The notes beneath the pieces are model-generated. The model was not told the origin of the DNA. It searched no databases and saw only the letters and a list, made by a program, of their open reading frames with translations. Of a stretch of 25,898 bases of DNA, positions 14,742-21,550 are shown one piece after another. Position numbers and translations under genes: made by a program. The DNA is from an uncultured Bacteroidales bacterium. GTDB lineage: Bacteria > Bacteroidota > Bacteroidia > Bacteroidales > F082. The stretch lies in NCBI GenBank assembly GCA_937896895.1, contig CALBNV010000009.1, positions 1 through 25,898 of the forward strand. Direction: 5' to 3'. Each line of letters starts with the position of its first letter. Position 1 is the stretch's first letter.

Positions 14742-16802
14742 ATGATAGCAAAAGAATTATTAGATCCGAAGAGCATCGTAGTGGTCGGTGCTTCGAGCGA
14801 TGTCCACAAACCGGGTGGACGCGTCCTCAAGAATTTACTTGAAAGCCCATTCAGGGGTCAGGTCTATACGGTGAACCCGAAAGAGACCGAAGTCCAGGGC
14901 GTTAAATGTTATGCGAGCGTGAACGACCTCCCGCAGGTTGACTGCGCCATCATCGCGATAGCGGCGAAATACTGCCCTGCGACAGTCGATACCTTGGCAT
15001 TGCAGAAAGGCACGAAAGGCTTCATCATCATCTCGGCCGGCTTCGGCGAGGAGAACGAGGAGGGCAAGGAGTTCGAACGTCACATCACTGCCACCGTCAA
15101 CAGCGTCGGCGGCAGCTTGATTGGTCCTAACTGCACCGGCTTCCTCTGCCAGAACTACTGCGGGGCCTTCGACGCCCCCATCCCGCACCTCGACCCTCAC
15201 GGCGTTGACTTCATCACCGGCTCGGGCGCGACGGCGGTGTTCATCAAGGAGTACGGCATCACCAACGGCCTGTCGTTCAACAGCGTCTGGGCCGTCGGCA
15301 ACTCGGCGCAGATCGGCATCGAAGACGTGCTCGAACACTTGGACGAGACATTCGACCCGGAGAAGAGTTCGAGAGTCATCATGCTTTACATGGAGAAGAT
15401 CGGAAATCCGGAGAAGCTGCTGAAGCACTCACGTTCACTCATATTGAAAGGCTGCAAGATCGCGGCCATCAAGTCGGGCGGCTCGGCGGCTGGCAGCCGT
15501 GCGGCATCGTCACACACCGGCGCCTTGGCAACCAACGACGCTGTCGTTGACGCGCTGTTCCGCAAGGCCGGCATCGTCCGCTGCCACAACCGTCAGGAAC
15601 TCACCACAGTGTGCGCCATCTTCATGCACCCCGAGGTGAAAGGCAAGAACATGGCTGTCATCACACACGCCGGCGGCCCGGCCGTCATGCTCACCGACAC
15701 ATTGTCGAACAACGGCATGGACGTCCCGCACCTCGAAGGCCCGAAGGCGGAGGCTCTCCTGTCGAAGCTCTTCCCAGGCTCGTCGGTCGGCAACCCCATC
15801 GACTTCCTCGCGACAGGCACGGCAGAACAGCTCGGACACATCATCGACGCGTGCGAGAACGACTTCGACAACATCGACTGCATGTGCGTCATCTTCGGCT
15901 CGCCGGGACTGTTCCCGAACTGGGAAGTCTATGAGGTCCTCGACCAGAAGATGAAGACCTGCAAGAAGCCTATCTTCCCCATCCTGCCCTCAATCATCAA
16001 TGTAAAGGACGAAATCGCTGATTTCATCAACAACAAGCACCGCATCAACTTCCCTGAGGAATGTGTCTTCGGCAACGCTTTGTGCAAGATCTACAACACG
16101 CCGAAGCCGCAGCCCGAGAACGTAGAGATGCCGAAGGTCGATACCGCCCGCATCCGCAAGTGCATCGACAGCTGCGAGAACGGCTACATCGGACCTGATA
16201 AAATTTACGAACTTTTAGACGCGGCAGGCATCGCGCAGAAACAGATCCGCGTCGTTGACCAGAAACAGCAGGCTTTAGACTTCGCCAACGAGGTCGGCTA
16301 TCCGCTCGTGATGAAGGTCGTCGGCCCCGTCCACAAGTCGGACGTCGGCGGCGTGACGCTGAACGTCCGCGACATCGACACAGTCGCCAGGGAGTTCGAC
16401 CGTCTGATGGCCATCAAAGACACGTATGCTGTCGAGATGTACCCGATGCTTGACGGCACGGAGGTTTATATCGGAGCCATCCGCGACCCGAAGTTCGGCC
16501 ATCAGGTGTTCTTCGGCCTCGGCGGCATCTTCATCGAGGTGCTGAAAGACGTGCAGAGCGCACTCGTCCCGGTCAGCGCACCGGAGGCGAAAGACATGCT
16601 CACGAAGCTCCGCGGCTACAAGATCCTCCAGGGCGTCCGCGGACAGCAACCGGTCAACATCGACGTCTATGCGGAACAAGTCGCACGCGTCGCCGCCTTG
16701 GTGATGGCAGCACCTGAAATCGCGGAGATGGACCTCAACCCGTTGCTCGGCAACCCGAAGAACGTGGTGGCAGTCGATGCGAGAATCAGAATCGAAAAGT
16801 AA
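14742..16802 (+). CDS. Fused acetate/acyl-CoA synthetase (ADP-forming)
   Basis: This 686-aa enzyme should convert acyl-CoA, ADP and phosphate to the free acid, CoA and ATP, a substrate-level ATP step in fermenters. It fuses both subunits. A CoA-binding Rossmann domain (about 1-120, IVVVGASSDVHKPGGRV) is followed by succinyl-CoA-ligase-like domains (about 150-450). The expected phospho-His258 is in SSHTGALA. The C-terminal ATP-grasp domain (about 470-686) has KVVGPVHKSDVGGV, with His531 as the expected second phospho-His. It ends EMDLNPLL. All key residues are present. Substrate range (acetate, propionate, branched acids) is not readable. No promoter is visible after the array, so it is probably read through from the lipid kinase gene. 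Confidence 0.94.
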   Translation: MIAKELLDPKSIVVVGASSDVHKPGGRVLKNLLESPFRGQVYTVNPKETEVQGVKCYASVNDLPQVDCAIIAIAAKYCPATVDTLALQKGTKGFIIISAGFGEENEEGKEFERHITATVNSVGGSLIGPNCTGFLCQNYCGAFDAPIPHLDPHGVDFITGSGATAVFIKEYGITNGLSFNSVWAVGNSAQIGIEDVLEHLDETFDPEKSSRVIMLYMEKIGNPEKLLKHSRSLILKGCKIAAIKSGGSAAGSRAASSHTGALATNDAVVDALFRKAGIVRCHNRQELTTVCAIFMHPEVKGKNMAVITHAGGPAVMLTDTLSNNGMDVPHLEGPKAEALLSKLFPGSSVGNPIDFLATGTAEQLGHIIDACENDFDNIDCMCVIFGSPGLFPNWEVYEVLDQKMKTCKKPIFPILPSIINVKDEIADFINNKHRINFPEECVFGNALCKIYNTPKPQPENVEMPKVDTARIRKCIDSCENGYIGPDKIYELLDAAGIAQKQIRVVDQKQQALDFANEVGYPLVMKVVGPVHKSDVGGVTLNVRDIDTVAREFDRLMAIKDTYAVEMYPMLDGTEVYIGAIRDPKFGHQVFFGLGGIFIEVLKDVQSALVPVSAPEAKDMLTKLRGYKILQGVRGQQPVNIDVYAEQVARVAALVMAAPEIAEMDLNPLLGNPKNVVAVDARIRIEK

Positions 16803-16817
16803 GTTTTCAGATAACCC

Positions 16818-16887
16818 CCGCAGATTGTGCAGATGAAACGCAGATTTTTTTCTACGTCAAGTCTGAATAATCTGCGGGATTTTTTTT
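16818..16887 (+). terminator. Hairpin terminator with CGCAGATT repeats
   Basis: CCCGCAGATT (16818-16827) pairs perfectly with AATCTGCGGG (16869-16878), followed by eight T (16880-16887). The 41-nt loop is large and holds another CGCAGATT, so alternative pairings exist. Position after the synthetase stop fits termination; the repeated words suggest an intergenic repeat element. Confidence 0.65.
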
Positions 16888-16894
16888 ATCCATC

Positions 16895-17011
16895 ATGAAA
16901 AACTGGTATCCGGCGCACACGATAACGTTCTTATTGCCAGGCACTTTGCAGGTGTTGTTCGCCGCTGCGTTGGGAGTGGCGTTAGGCATCATCTTGAGCA
17001 TAAAGAAATAA
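16895..17011 (+). CDS. Possible 38-aa single-helix membrane peptide
   Basis: ATG at 16895, 38 codons and TAA. The peptide starts MKNWYPAHTIT, has a hydrophobic helix over about residues 12-35 with small residues (FAAALGVALGIIL), and ends SIKK. The amino acid pattern (polar start, one helix, basic end) looks like a real small membrane protein. It begins 8 nt after the T run of the terminator, has no recognised promoter, and converges on the M28 peptidase gene 8 nt away. It needs read-through or an unseen promoter to be expressed. Confidence 0.4.
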   Translation: MKNWYPAHTITFLLPGTLQVLFAAALGVALGIILSIKK

Positions 17012-17019
17012 AATTATTT

Positions 17020-18999
17020 TTATTCGACCATCACTCTCTTCGCTATCGACTTCGAGCCTTTTGTCACTTTGAGGAAGTAAATTCCGGAAGCAAGTGACGA
17101 AATGTTAATATTTCCGTTTTCAAAACATTGATTTTCATACACTTTTATTCCCATCAGATTGTAAATAGAGACGTTGTATTCACCTTCGATGTCGGTGAAG
17201 ACTTCAATCTGTGATGACGCAGGATTAGGACATATTTCAAGTTTGTTAAATGTAATATATTCATTATCAATCACATCCAAACCAGAAAAATCAATTGTGA
17301 AATTATCAACAATCACCTTGGCATTTTCTTTTTCGCCATTTTTCCCATAAATAATCGAATTACTCAGATTTTCGACAAGAAATCTGATTTGCACGTATGG
17401 TTCGCCGATAAAATCATTCAGAGAGACTTCACATTTTTTCCAGAATGGCGAGGTTTTGGCCAGCGCGTCAACTTTGTGCCAATGGATTCTGTCGGTGGTG
17501 ACTTCAACCATAAAATGATACATGTGGTATGGTAAATTGCCGAAATTACCTGAAAAATTGTTGCCCTTCAAATAATAATCAAAAGCCAATGTCGCAGCTG
17601 GTGCTGTACTTGGTATTGAAAACCAATCCGTTTCAGCGTATGTGAAATAATCTATCGGCATTCCAGAAACGTTGGCGAGTGCATGATCACCGTATGACGT
17701 GTCGTCATTCTGCTTCCACATCGTATCGCAAAACACGAAGCCGTCGGTATTTTCCTCAAAGTCATTGGAAAACGGAAGCGTAAGCGGCTGTGTCACGCGC
17801 ATTCTGTCGTGATTCGACTCAAGAGTCTCGGAGCCGTCAGGAAGAACCGCAACGACATGATATTCATGTATTTCGCCATCATCGGCTTCATAATCCTCAT
17901 AATGATTTTCCGTTAATTCGGCGATAAGTTCGTTGTCTTTGAACAATTTATATGAAGATGCGTCGACCACTTCATCCCATCTGACATTTATCTTCTGTCC
18001 GTCGCATGTCGCGGCGAGGTTCTGCGGCGGCAGCGTTCCGTTGGCAAGCTCGATGGTGGCGGCCATTGTCGCCTGCACGAAAGCCCGCGCGAGTGCGAAG
18101 TTGTTGAAGCCGTTGCCTATCGTGTCGCAAGCCTTGTGATAGCAAGGATTCTGATGAATGTATTCTATATCACCGATATACAACGCCGGATATTCATACA
18201 AGAAGAAACAGTGATGGTCGCCCGCGCCGGTCTCCCCTTCTGTCTTCCAGCCTGTCGGAGATTCCGGAAGGTAAAGATTTGCGACATTAACGTAGAAATC
18301 ATAAAGGTTTCTGCTTGTATGGTAACAACTTGTAAACATCTTAAGTGTATCATATTCAGGCGGATACCATCCGATCATGTCGAGGTTGAAAACTCCGAGG
18401 ATGTTCATGTTTTGGCGGGCGCATTCCTTGGAAAATTCAAGTGCGCCGATTTGGCCGTTCTCTTCCACATTGAAATTGATGTAAATTATCGAGCGGTCGA
18501 AGGAATACTGGTTTAAAACACGAGCAATCTCAAGCACTCCGGCGGTACCTGAGGCGTTGTCGTCAGCGCCGGGACCGTCGGGATGGTCGTAATGCGACGA
18601 GACAATTATGTATTCATCAGGATATTTCGTGCCGCGCTGGACCGCCACCACATTGCCGGCATCCAAAGTGTCGCTGTTGGGATAGTCGGCGAAGAAATAA
18701 AACACCGACGGGTCGAGACCGATTTCCTCGTATTGCTCGACGAGCCAGTTTTGCGTGAGAAGTGCCTCTGGCGAATAGGCGTCGCGCACATACTGCTGCA
18801 TCCATGCGACACTGTTATATATCTCCACGGTGTCAACCTCGTTGATAATCTGTTGAATTTCAGGATTAATCTCTGTGACGTCAGGATAAGTCTGCGTTCT
18901 GTTTCCCTTATTGTCTATAAGTTCCATGTAATTATGGATCTGCGGAAAAGCTGTTGAGGCAGCCATCATCAGCAATGAAAAGAGTAATGTTTTCTTCAT
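17020..18999 (-). CDS. M28 metallopeptidase with fibronectin III and T9SS sorting domain
   Basis: This 659-aa secreted zinc peptidase, probably an aminopeptidase, has a signal peptide at residues 1 to about 19 (MKKTLLFSLLMMAASTAFPQ). The M28 domain covers about 45-320: SSHYDHPDG (His136, Asp138), GADDNASG (zinc-bridging Asp146/147), NVEENG (Glu179/180), NLDMIGW (Asp207) and CYHKACDT (His288). All metal and catalytic positions are present. A fibronectin type III domain lies at about 323-405 and a beta-sandwich region follows. The C-terminal 75 residues are a type IX sorting domain (ICPNPASSQIEVF, SIYNLMGIKVY, LASGIYFLKV). It should cross the outer membrane and be anchored or released. Confidence 0.93.
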   Translation of the reverse strand: MKKTLLFSLLMMAASTAFPQIHNYMELIDNKGNRTQTYPDVTEINPEIQQIINEVDTVEIYNSVAWMQQYVRDAYSPEALLTQNWLVEQYEEIGLDPSVFYFFADYPNSDTLDAGNVVAVQRGTKYPDEYIIVSSHYDHPDGPGADDNASGTAGVLEIARVLNQYSFDRSIIYINFNVEENGQIGALEFSKECARQNMNILGVFNLDMIGWYPPEYDTLKMFTSCYHTSRNLYDFYVNVANLYLPESPTGWKTEGETGAGDHHCFFLYEYPALYIGDIEYIHQNPCYHKACDTIGNGFNNFALARAFVQATMAATIELANGTLPPQNLAATCDGQKINVRWDEVVDASSYKLFKDNELIAELTENHYEDYEADDGEIHEYHVVAVLPDGSETLESNHDRMRVTQPLTLPFSNDFEENTDGFVFCDTMWKQNDDTSYGDHALANVSGMPIDYFTYAETDWFSIPSTAPAATLAFDYYLKGNNFSGNFGNLPYHMYHFMVEVTTDRIHWHKVDALAKTSPFWKKCEVSLNDFIGEPYVQIRFLVENLSNSIIYGKNGEKENAKVIVDNFTIDFSGLDVIDNEYITFNKLEICPNPASSQIEVFTDIEGEYNVSIYNLMGIKVYENQCFENGNINISSLASGIYFLKVTKGSKSIAKRVMVE

Positions 19000-19033
19000 G
19001 ACTTCAGATTTTTGTTAATAATGATTTTCGATG

Positions 19034-19063
19034 CAAAATTATTCAGAAAATTCAACATGTCAA
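19034..19063 (-). promoter_or_regulatory. Promoter for the M28 peptidase gene
   Basis: The minus strand has TTG (19063-19061), a 19-nt gap and TAATTTTG (19041-19034), close to consensus. The ATG at 18999 is about 34 nt downstream of the box. Confidence 0.6.
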
Positions 19064-19068
19064 TGGGT

Positions 19069-19097
19069 AAAACCCTAAAACATGGTAGGGTTTTAGG
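19069..19097. promoter_or_regulatory. Two interlocked inverted repeats upstream of the M28 promoter
   Basis: AAAACCCTA (19069-19077) and TAGGGTTTT (19086-19094) are perfect 9-bp arms with an 8-nt gap. CCTAAAAC (19074-19081) and GTTTTAGG (19090-19097) form a second, overlapping 8-bp palindrome, also with an 8-nt gap. The element starts 6 bp upstream of the -33 box, where an activator site would sit. Confidence 0.4.
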
Positions 19098-19231
19098 AAG
19101 AATTTTCAGACAGTCAGAATATTTTATAGAGAAAGTCGATTTTGGGAGTGTGATTTGAAAAAGAATATTTTTTCGGCAGAACAAAGACCTAATGGGATTT
19201 TAAAAAATTTATAATTTTTTTCACTTTATTC
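19098..19231. other. AT-rich divergent spacer, nothing recognised
   Basis: The middle of the 318-bp gap between the M28 gene and the ABC operon is AT-rich with A and T runs. No small coding frame, RNA gene or repeat stands out. Confidence 0.5.
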
Positions 19232-19260
19232 TTGACATATTAAAATAAAGTGTATTTTTG
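19232..19260 (+). promoter_or_regulatory. Promoter for the ABC/GntR/M16 operon
   Basis: TTG (19232-19234, inside TTGACA), 18 nt and TATTTTTG (19253-19260) form a good -33/-7 pair. The predicted start is near 19267, giving a leader of about 50 nt. Confidence 0.65.
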
Positions 19261-19263
19261 CAG

Positions 19264-19283
19264 TGTATTAGTTATCTAATACA
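19264..19283. promoter_or_regulatory. Operator-like inverted repeat at the transcription start
   Basis: TGTATTAG (19264-19271) and CTAATACA (19276-19283) are perfect 8-bp arms with a 4-nt spacer TTAT. It begins 3 nt after the -7 box, so a bound dimer would block initiation. The operon encodes a YtrA-type GntR protein, the natural candidate to bind it. Confidence 0.6.
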
Positions 19284-19317
19284 GTTGATGAATAATAACA
19301 CAACAAAAATTCACAAT

Positions 19318-20142
19318 ATGATAAAAATCAACAGTTTAGACTTCAGTTACAAAAACACGCAAGTCTTCAAAAGCATCGATTTGGAATTTCAAAAGGGTAA
19401 CATCTACGGACTTCTCGGCGAGAACGGAGTCGGAAAGACCACGCTTTTGAAACTTTTATGCGGCCTCCAGAGGCCCGACAGCGGCATCTGCACGATCGAC
19501 AACATGATACCGTCGGACAGAAAGCCGGAGTTCCTTCAGAACGTTTATTTCCTTCCGGAAGAAGTGATCACGGAAGACACGACGCCGGAGAAATACATCA
19601 AGAAAATCGGCGTTTTCTACCCGCGCTTCGACATGAATCTTTTCTACAAGCTCGAAAAGGAGCTTGAAGTCGATCCGAAGAAGAAGTTCAACGCCCTTTC
19701 CTACGGCCAGAAGAAAAAAACCTTATTAGCCTGCGCCCTCTCGCTGCGCACCGACTATCTGTTTTTGGACGAGCCCACCAACGGCCTTGACATCCCGTCG
19801 AAGGCGCTTTTCAGGAAAGTCATCGCAAACTACTGCACCGACGAATCGACAATCATTATCTCGACACATCAGGTGAAAGACGTTGAGAATCTGATAGATC
19901 CGATTGTGATTCTCGACAACGACGATGTTTTGCTCAACGCGAGTTTCGATGAAATCACGAAGAAAGTGTATTTTGAATACGGTCCGGAGAGACTGCCTGA
20001 CGCACTTTATTCGGAGATGCTGCCGGGCGGTTACATCAACGTGATGCCGAACAACGACGGCATCGAGAGCAACGTCAACATCGAGGCGCTCTTCAACACG
20101 GTGATGAAGAACAAGGAGCTTTTTAAAAGTAGAAAGTTATAA
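19318..20142 (+). CDS. ABC transporter ATP-binding protein (YtrB/CcmA-like)
   Basis: This 274-aa cytosolic ATPase subunit starts at the ATG at 19318 (MIKINSLDFSYKN). An in-frame ATG at 19288 would add ten polar residues, while the frame further upstream reaches only a TTG in the -7 box. Walker A is GLLGENGVGKTT (31-42, Lys40), the signature is LSYGQKKKTLL, Walker B is YLFLDEPTNGLD, and the switch His is in ISTHQ. Motif order and length fit ABC-2 type exporters of the kind paired with YtrA regulators. Its last codons and TAA form the left arm of a hairpin with the following array. The permease gene is downstream. Confidence 0.94.
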   Translation: MIKINSLDFSYKNTQVFKSIDLEFQKGNIYGLLGENGVGKTTLLKLLCGLQRPDSGICTIDNMIPSDRKPEFLQNVYFLPEEVITEDTTPEKYIKKIGVFYPRFDMNLFYKLEKELEVDPKKKFNALSYGQKKKTLLACALSLRTDYLFLDEPTNGLDIPSKALFRKVIANYCTDESTIIISTHQVKDVENLIDPIVILDNDDVLLNASFDEITKKVYFEYGPERLPDALYSEMLPGGYINVMPNNDGIESNVNIEALFNTVMKNKELFKSRKL

Positions 20143-20206
20143 AGTTCATAAAGTTAAAAGTGCGCGAAGCGACCACTTTACAAACTTTCAAACTTTATAA
20201 ACTTTC
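20132..20206. repeat. Long imperfect inverted repeat spanning the ATPase stop codon
   Basis: The left arm (20132-20162) carries AAAGTT words and the right arm (20174-20206) carries AAACTTT words. They pair over about 31 bp with small bulges, capped by the GC-rich tip CGCGAAGCG. The ATPase stop codon (20140-20142) is inside the left arm. RNA polymerase would make this hairpin just before the permease gene; there is no T run directly after it. Confidence 0.65.
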
Positions 20207-20310
20207 AAACTTTATAAACTTTCAAACTTTACAAACTTTACAAACTTTATAAACTTTCAAACTTTACAAACTTTACAAACTTTATAAACTTTACAAACTT
20301 TATAAACTAA
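20182..20310. repeat. AAACTTT tandem array, 14 units plus a partial
   Basis: Fourteen AAACTTT cores are separated by C (1 nt) or AT/AC (2 nt), giving a period of 8-9 bp. A partial AAACTAA ends at 20310, 7 nt before the permease ATG. From 20172 to 20314 the plus (mRNA) strand has no G, so the translation start region is free of secondary structure apart from pairing with the upstream AAAGTT arm. Confidence 0.95.
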
Positions 20311-20317
20311 AACAGTC

Positions 20318-21169
20318 ATGAACAACACATTAGATTTCAATAGATTAGGAAAAGTCATCCGCAGGGATGCCATGAATTTCATCCCGAATTTCGGATGGTC
20401 GTTAGTGATTTTATGGGCCATTCCGGTGGTCATCTGGCTCACCAGCTTCACATTCATCAGCCAAGGCGGAGAAGTCGTCGGCAGACTGCAGATGTTGAGA
20501 TTTTTATCCACGATAGCTCTTGTCGTCGCGCCGGCGAAGCTCTACAAAGACTGCAACGACCCGCGCAAAGGCATACAATACGCCATGATGCCGGCTTCGA
20601 GCTTGGAGAAGTTCATCAGCATGTTCATCTTCTGCGTCATCGTCACACCTATTGTATATACGGCCGGTGCGCTCGCGCTCGACACCATCATGGCGGCCTT
20701 CCCCGGCAAGAACCCTTACGACGGCTTCATCTTCAAGTTGCTTTTCAATGCTAAAGAACGGGACATGGAAATAGTGGAAGCGATGGGCAGCCAGTCGCTG
20801 ATGTACGACGGATATTTGGATGATGTCAACAACGCGTTTTCGGGATTCTTCATTTATTTCTCAAAAATCATTTCGATAATTTCGATGTCGGCAATCTTCA
20901 TGTTCGGCAACATGATTTTCAAGAAAAGAAAAACCAGCAAAATGATCGGCATTCTTGTACTTGTCTTCATTTTTGCAATGGTAATCTTCATCAAATGGGT
21001 CATGAACCACGAAGACCTCATGGACAGCATTGCAGATGAGGAACTTAACAGGGAAATGCTGATTCACCTTATCAGGAAAGCCAATTACATCAGCTGGATG
21101 ATTTCCATAATCATCTCGGCCGTCATGCTCGGCCTGACATATCGTAAAATCAAAACCCAAAAATATTGA
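20318..21169 (+). CDS. ABC-2 type permease-like membrane protein
   Basis: This 283-aa protein has about six membrane helices: near 25-47 (WSLVILWAIPVVIWLTSF), 60-75 (FLSTIALVVAPA), 100-130 (MFIFCVIVTPIVYTAGALAL), 180-205 (IISIISMSAIFMFGNMIF), 210-230 (IGILVLVFIFAMVIFI) and 255-275 (SWMISIIISAVMLGLTY). It lacks strong family motifs, as is usual for these permeases. The call rests on topology and on its place between an ABC ATPase and a YtrA-type regulator. Substrate is unknown; peptide antibiotic, bacitracin-like or lipid efflux is possible. The TGA (21167-21169) is 2 nt before the GntR ATG. Confidence 0.8.
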   Translation: MNNTLDFNRLGKVIRRDAMNFIPNFGWSLVILWAIPVVIWLTSFTFISQGGEVVGRLQMLRFLSTIALVVAPAKLYKDCNDPRKGIQYAMMPASSLEKFISMFIFCVIVTPIVYTAGALALDTIMAAFPGKNPYDGFIFKLLFNAKERDMEIVEAMGSQSLMYDGYLDDVNNAFSGFFIYFSKIISIISMSAIFMFGNMIFKKRKTSKMIGILVLVFIFAMVIFIKWVMNHEDLMDSIADEELNREMLIHLIRKANYISWMISIIISAVMLGLTYRKIKTQKY

Positions 21170-21171
21170 TT

Positions 21172-21519
21172 ATGGACTTCAACGGACACAAACCGATTTA
21201 TCTGCAGATCTGCGACCATCTCGACGAGAGGATTCTCAACGGTGAGTTCAAGAGCGGCGACAAAATCATGTCGGTCAGGGAGTTGGGCGCGGAGCTTGGC
21301 GTGAATCCGAACACCGTGATGAGGTCGTTCGAGATCTTGCAGAACAAGGGAATCATCGCGAACAGACGCGGCATCGGCTTTTACGTCTGCGACGACGCGA
21401 AGGAGATGATTCTCGCCGAGCAGAAAAAAGAATTCATCGAAGAGGAGCTGCCGAAAATATTCAGGAAAATGGACCTTTTCGGAATAAGCATCGACGAATT
21501 GAAAAAATTTAAAAAATGA
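21172..21519 (+). CDS. GntR-family transcriptional regulator, YtrA subfamily
   Basis: The start is the ATG at 21172 (115 aa); a TTG two codons earlier is less likely. The N-terminal winged helix-turn-helix (about 5-70) has PIYLQICDHLDERI, GDKIMSVRELGAELGVNP, NTVMRSFEILQNKG and GIGFYV. The short C-terminal part (about 75-115) has no effector domain. This is the YtrA layout, whose members repress their own ABC transporter operons and are released by cell-envelope stress. The likely site is the inverted repeat at 19264-19283 on the operon promoter. Confidence 0.92.
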   Translation: MDFNGHKPIYLQICDHLDERILNGEFKSGDKIMSVRELGAELGVNPNTVMRSFEILQNKGIIANRRGIGFYVCDDAKEMILAEQKKEFIEEELPKIFRKMDLFGISIDELKKFKK

Positions 21520-21550
21520 ATCAAAGGAAATAATTTAAAACCACATCAAA

